A DNA stretch of 15,570 nucleotides, taken from assembly GCA_001275005.1 (NCBI GenBank), contig JWZX01002805.1, positions 1 to 15,570 on the forward strand, in the 5' to 3' direction. Below, piece after piece: positions 14,461-15,570 of the stretch; position 1 is the stretch's first letter, and each line of letters opens with the position of its first letter. Under the pieces are notes generated by a model. It worked only from the letters and a program-made list of their open reading frames with translations. It was not told where the DNA came from and did no database searches. The DNA comes from Chrysochromulina tobinii (lineage: Eukaryota; Haptophyta; Prymnesiales; Chrysochromulinaceae). A program made the position numbers and the translations under genes.

Positions 14461-15570
14461 ATGATGCGGTGTCAACGACAAATCTGCGAAGTGCACCTTC
14501 GGATTCTGACTGCCTCGCTATGTGCTGTCAGGTCGCGCATCGTTACCGTCGCCACGCTGGCCACCGCGTCGGCGTTCCAAATTGGAATGCCCATGGGCGT
14601 GCCTCGCACACCGGTGGTCTGCAGGTCTGCAGAGCTGCAGATGGCGGACATCGTTGACACCGCAGTTGGCGCTGGCTCTTTCAAGACCCTCGCCGCGGCG
14701 CTTGGTGCTGCCGGCCTCGTCGACACCATGAAGAGCCCGGGACCGTTCACCGTCTTCGCTCCGACGGATGCCGCTTTCGCCAAGCTGCCGGCGGGCACCG
14801 TCGAGGAGCTCATCAAGCCCGAGAACAAGGCGAAGCTCACCGGCATCCTCACTTACCACGTCGTATCTGGCAAGGTCATGGCCAGCACCGTCGTCACCAT
14901 GGATGGCAAGAAGGTGCCCACCGTCAACGGCGCCGAGGTCACCATCAAGGTCGGCAAGGAAGGCGTCATGGTCGACGCCGCGATGGTCACGACGACCGAC
15001 ATTGAGTGCGACAACGGCGTCATCCACGTGATTGACTCCGTAATCATGCCGTCGGAGAAGAAGGCCGGCAAGAAGGGCAAGGAGAACAAGACACCGCTGG
15101 AGGACCTGGTGGTGGGTGCCGAGGTGGTGGGTAAGATCAAGTCCGTCATGTCGTATGGTGCCTTCGTCGACATCGGCGCGTCGACCGACGGGCTGTTGCA
15201 CGTGTCCGAGATCTCGAATGAGTTCATCAAGGACGCGACCGAGAAGCTCACCGCTGGCGACAGCATCACCTGCAAGGTGAAGGCGGTCAACCTCGAGAAG
15301 AAGCAGCTCGCTCTCACCTGTAAGGAACCCCAGGCGCCGCGCGCGCCGCGCGCTGCTGGCGGCGGCGAGCGCAAGCCGAAGGCGGACCTCGCCGAGTTCG
15401 AAACCGCTGACCCGAAGGTGTTCATCACCGGCAAGGTGAACTCGATCACCGAGTTCGGTGCGTTCATCACGATCAAGGAGGGCGTGGACGGTCTGGTGCA
15501 CATCTCGCAGATCCAGGATGGAGGTGTCAAGTCGGTGGGCGACGTGCTGACGGTTGGGCAGGAGGTGCAG
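14461..15570 (+). CDS. Plastid-targeted FAS1 (fasciclin) - S1 RNA-binding fusion protein, partial
   Basis: The frame is open for 370 codons to the window edge, with no stop. The first in-frame ATG is 14461. Residues 27-39 ([13 protein letters not shown]) end in an ASAF motif, the cleavage signature of bipartite leaders for secondary plastids, and [19 protein letters not shown] (43-61) looks like the transit part, ending before ADIVD. A FAS1 domain spans about 14647-15044: [22 protein letters not shown] and [14 protein letters not shown]. After a Lys-rich linker comes S1 domain 1 (about 15103-15327: [19 protein letters not shown]) and the start of S1 domain 2 (from about 15417: [20 protein letters not shown]). 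S1 repeats bind RNA, as in ribosomal protein S1; FAS1 domains usually mediate adhesion. The N-terminal hydrophobic part is broken by RSR, and an acceptor-like TGTCAG|G at 14526-14532 suggests the true 5' end could be spliced. Confidence 0.85.
   Translation, partial: MMRCQRQICEVHLRILTASLCAVRSRIVTVATLATASAFQIGMPMGVPRTPVVCRSAELQMADIVDTAVGAGSFKTLAAALGAAGLVDTMKSPGPFTVFAPTDAAFAKLPAGTVEELIKPENKAKLTGILTYHVVSGKVMASTVVTMDGKKVPTVNGAEVTIKVGKEGVMVDAAMVTTTDIECDNGVIHVIDSVIMPSEKKAGKKGKENKTPLEDLVVGAEVVGKIKSVMSYGAFVDIGASTDGLLHVSEISNEFIKDATEKLTAGDSITCKVKAVNLEKKQLALTCKEPQAPRAPRAAGGGERKPKADLAEFETADPKVFITGKVNSITEFGAFITIKEGVDGLVHISQIQDGGVKSVGDVLTVGQEVQ

Noticed and set aside
14518-15501. 327-residue minus-strand frame
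   Set aside because: His/Arg/Leu-rich antisense of the FAS1-S1 gene, whose plus-strand frame has unmistakable domain motifs.

Overview
The window is nuclear DNA of a GC-rich, secondary-plastid alga, most probably a haptophyte (a pelagophyte-like stramenopile is the main alternative). This is an inference from four things: very high GC with few introns; a spliced gene whose only visible intron is of the GC-AG class (CAG|GCGAGT); a plastid-type leader with an ASAF motif on the last gene; and long proline-rich and glycine-rich low-complexity coding stretches. The protein families (Misato, Erv46/ERGIC3, ITFG1, Spinster, BRCT) are all eukaryotic.

Layout. Positions 1-1034 hold no credible gene. 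They contain a heptamer minisatellite (1-274), a 10-bp triplet repeat (381-410), a 64-67 bp tandem repeat carrying an 18-bp perfect palindrome (about 425-600), and decayed relatives of these. A Misato/DML1 gene follows on the minus strand (3212-1035), head-to-head with an Erv46/ERGIC3-like gene (3461-4600). Next on the plus strand are an ITFG1-like FG-GAP membrane protein with a roughly 200-residue proline-rich N-terminus (5034-8513) and a highly acidic protein of unknown function with a SAP-like helix pair (8897-10030). This last gene converges on a minus-strand gene joining tandem BRCT domains to a GNAT acetyltransferase (11879-10332). That gene is head-to-head with a Spinster-like major facilitator transporter (12110-14114, one intron at 13604-13775). 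The window ends inside a gene for a FAS1 (fasciclin) domain fused to S1 RNA-binding domains behind a plastid-type presequence (14461 to beyond 15570).

The genes do not form one pathway and there is no operon. Several touch membrane and organelle biology: Erv46-like ER-Golgi cargo receptor, ITFG1-like surface protein, Spinster lipid transporter, Misato mitochondrial factor, plastid FAS1-S1. Two are probably nuclear: the BRCT-GNAT protein and perhaps the acidic SAP-like protein. Two divergent pairs share intergenic regions of about 230-250 bp that probably act as two-way promoters.

The most interesting points are the BRCT-GNAT and FAS1-S1 domain combinations, the intron that appears to be built from tandem copies of its flanking exon with a duplicated GC splice donor, and the Erv46-like protein that lacks the family's cysteine-rich luminal loop and carries a perfect 13-bp inverted repeat near the same place. 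Domain calls rest on motif recognition by eye; no database search was run.
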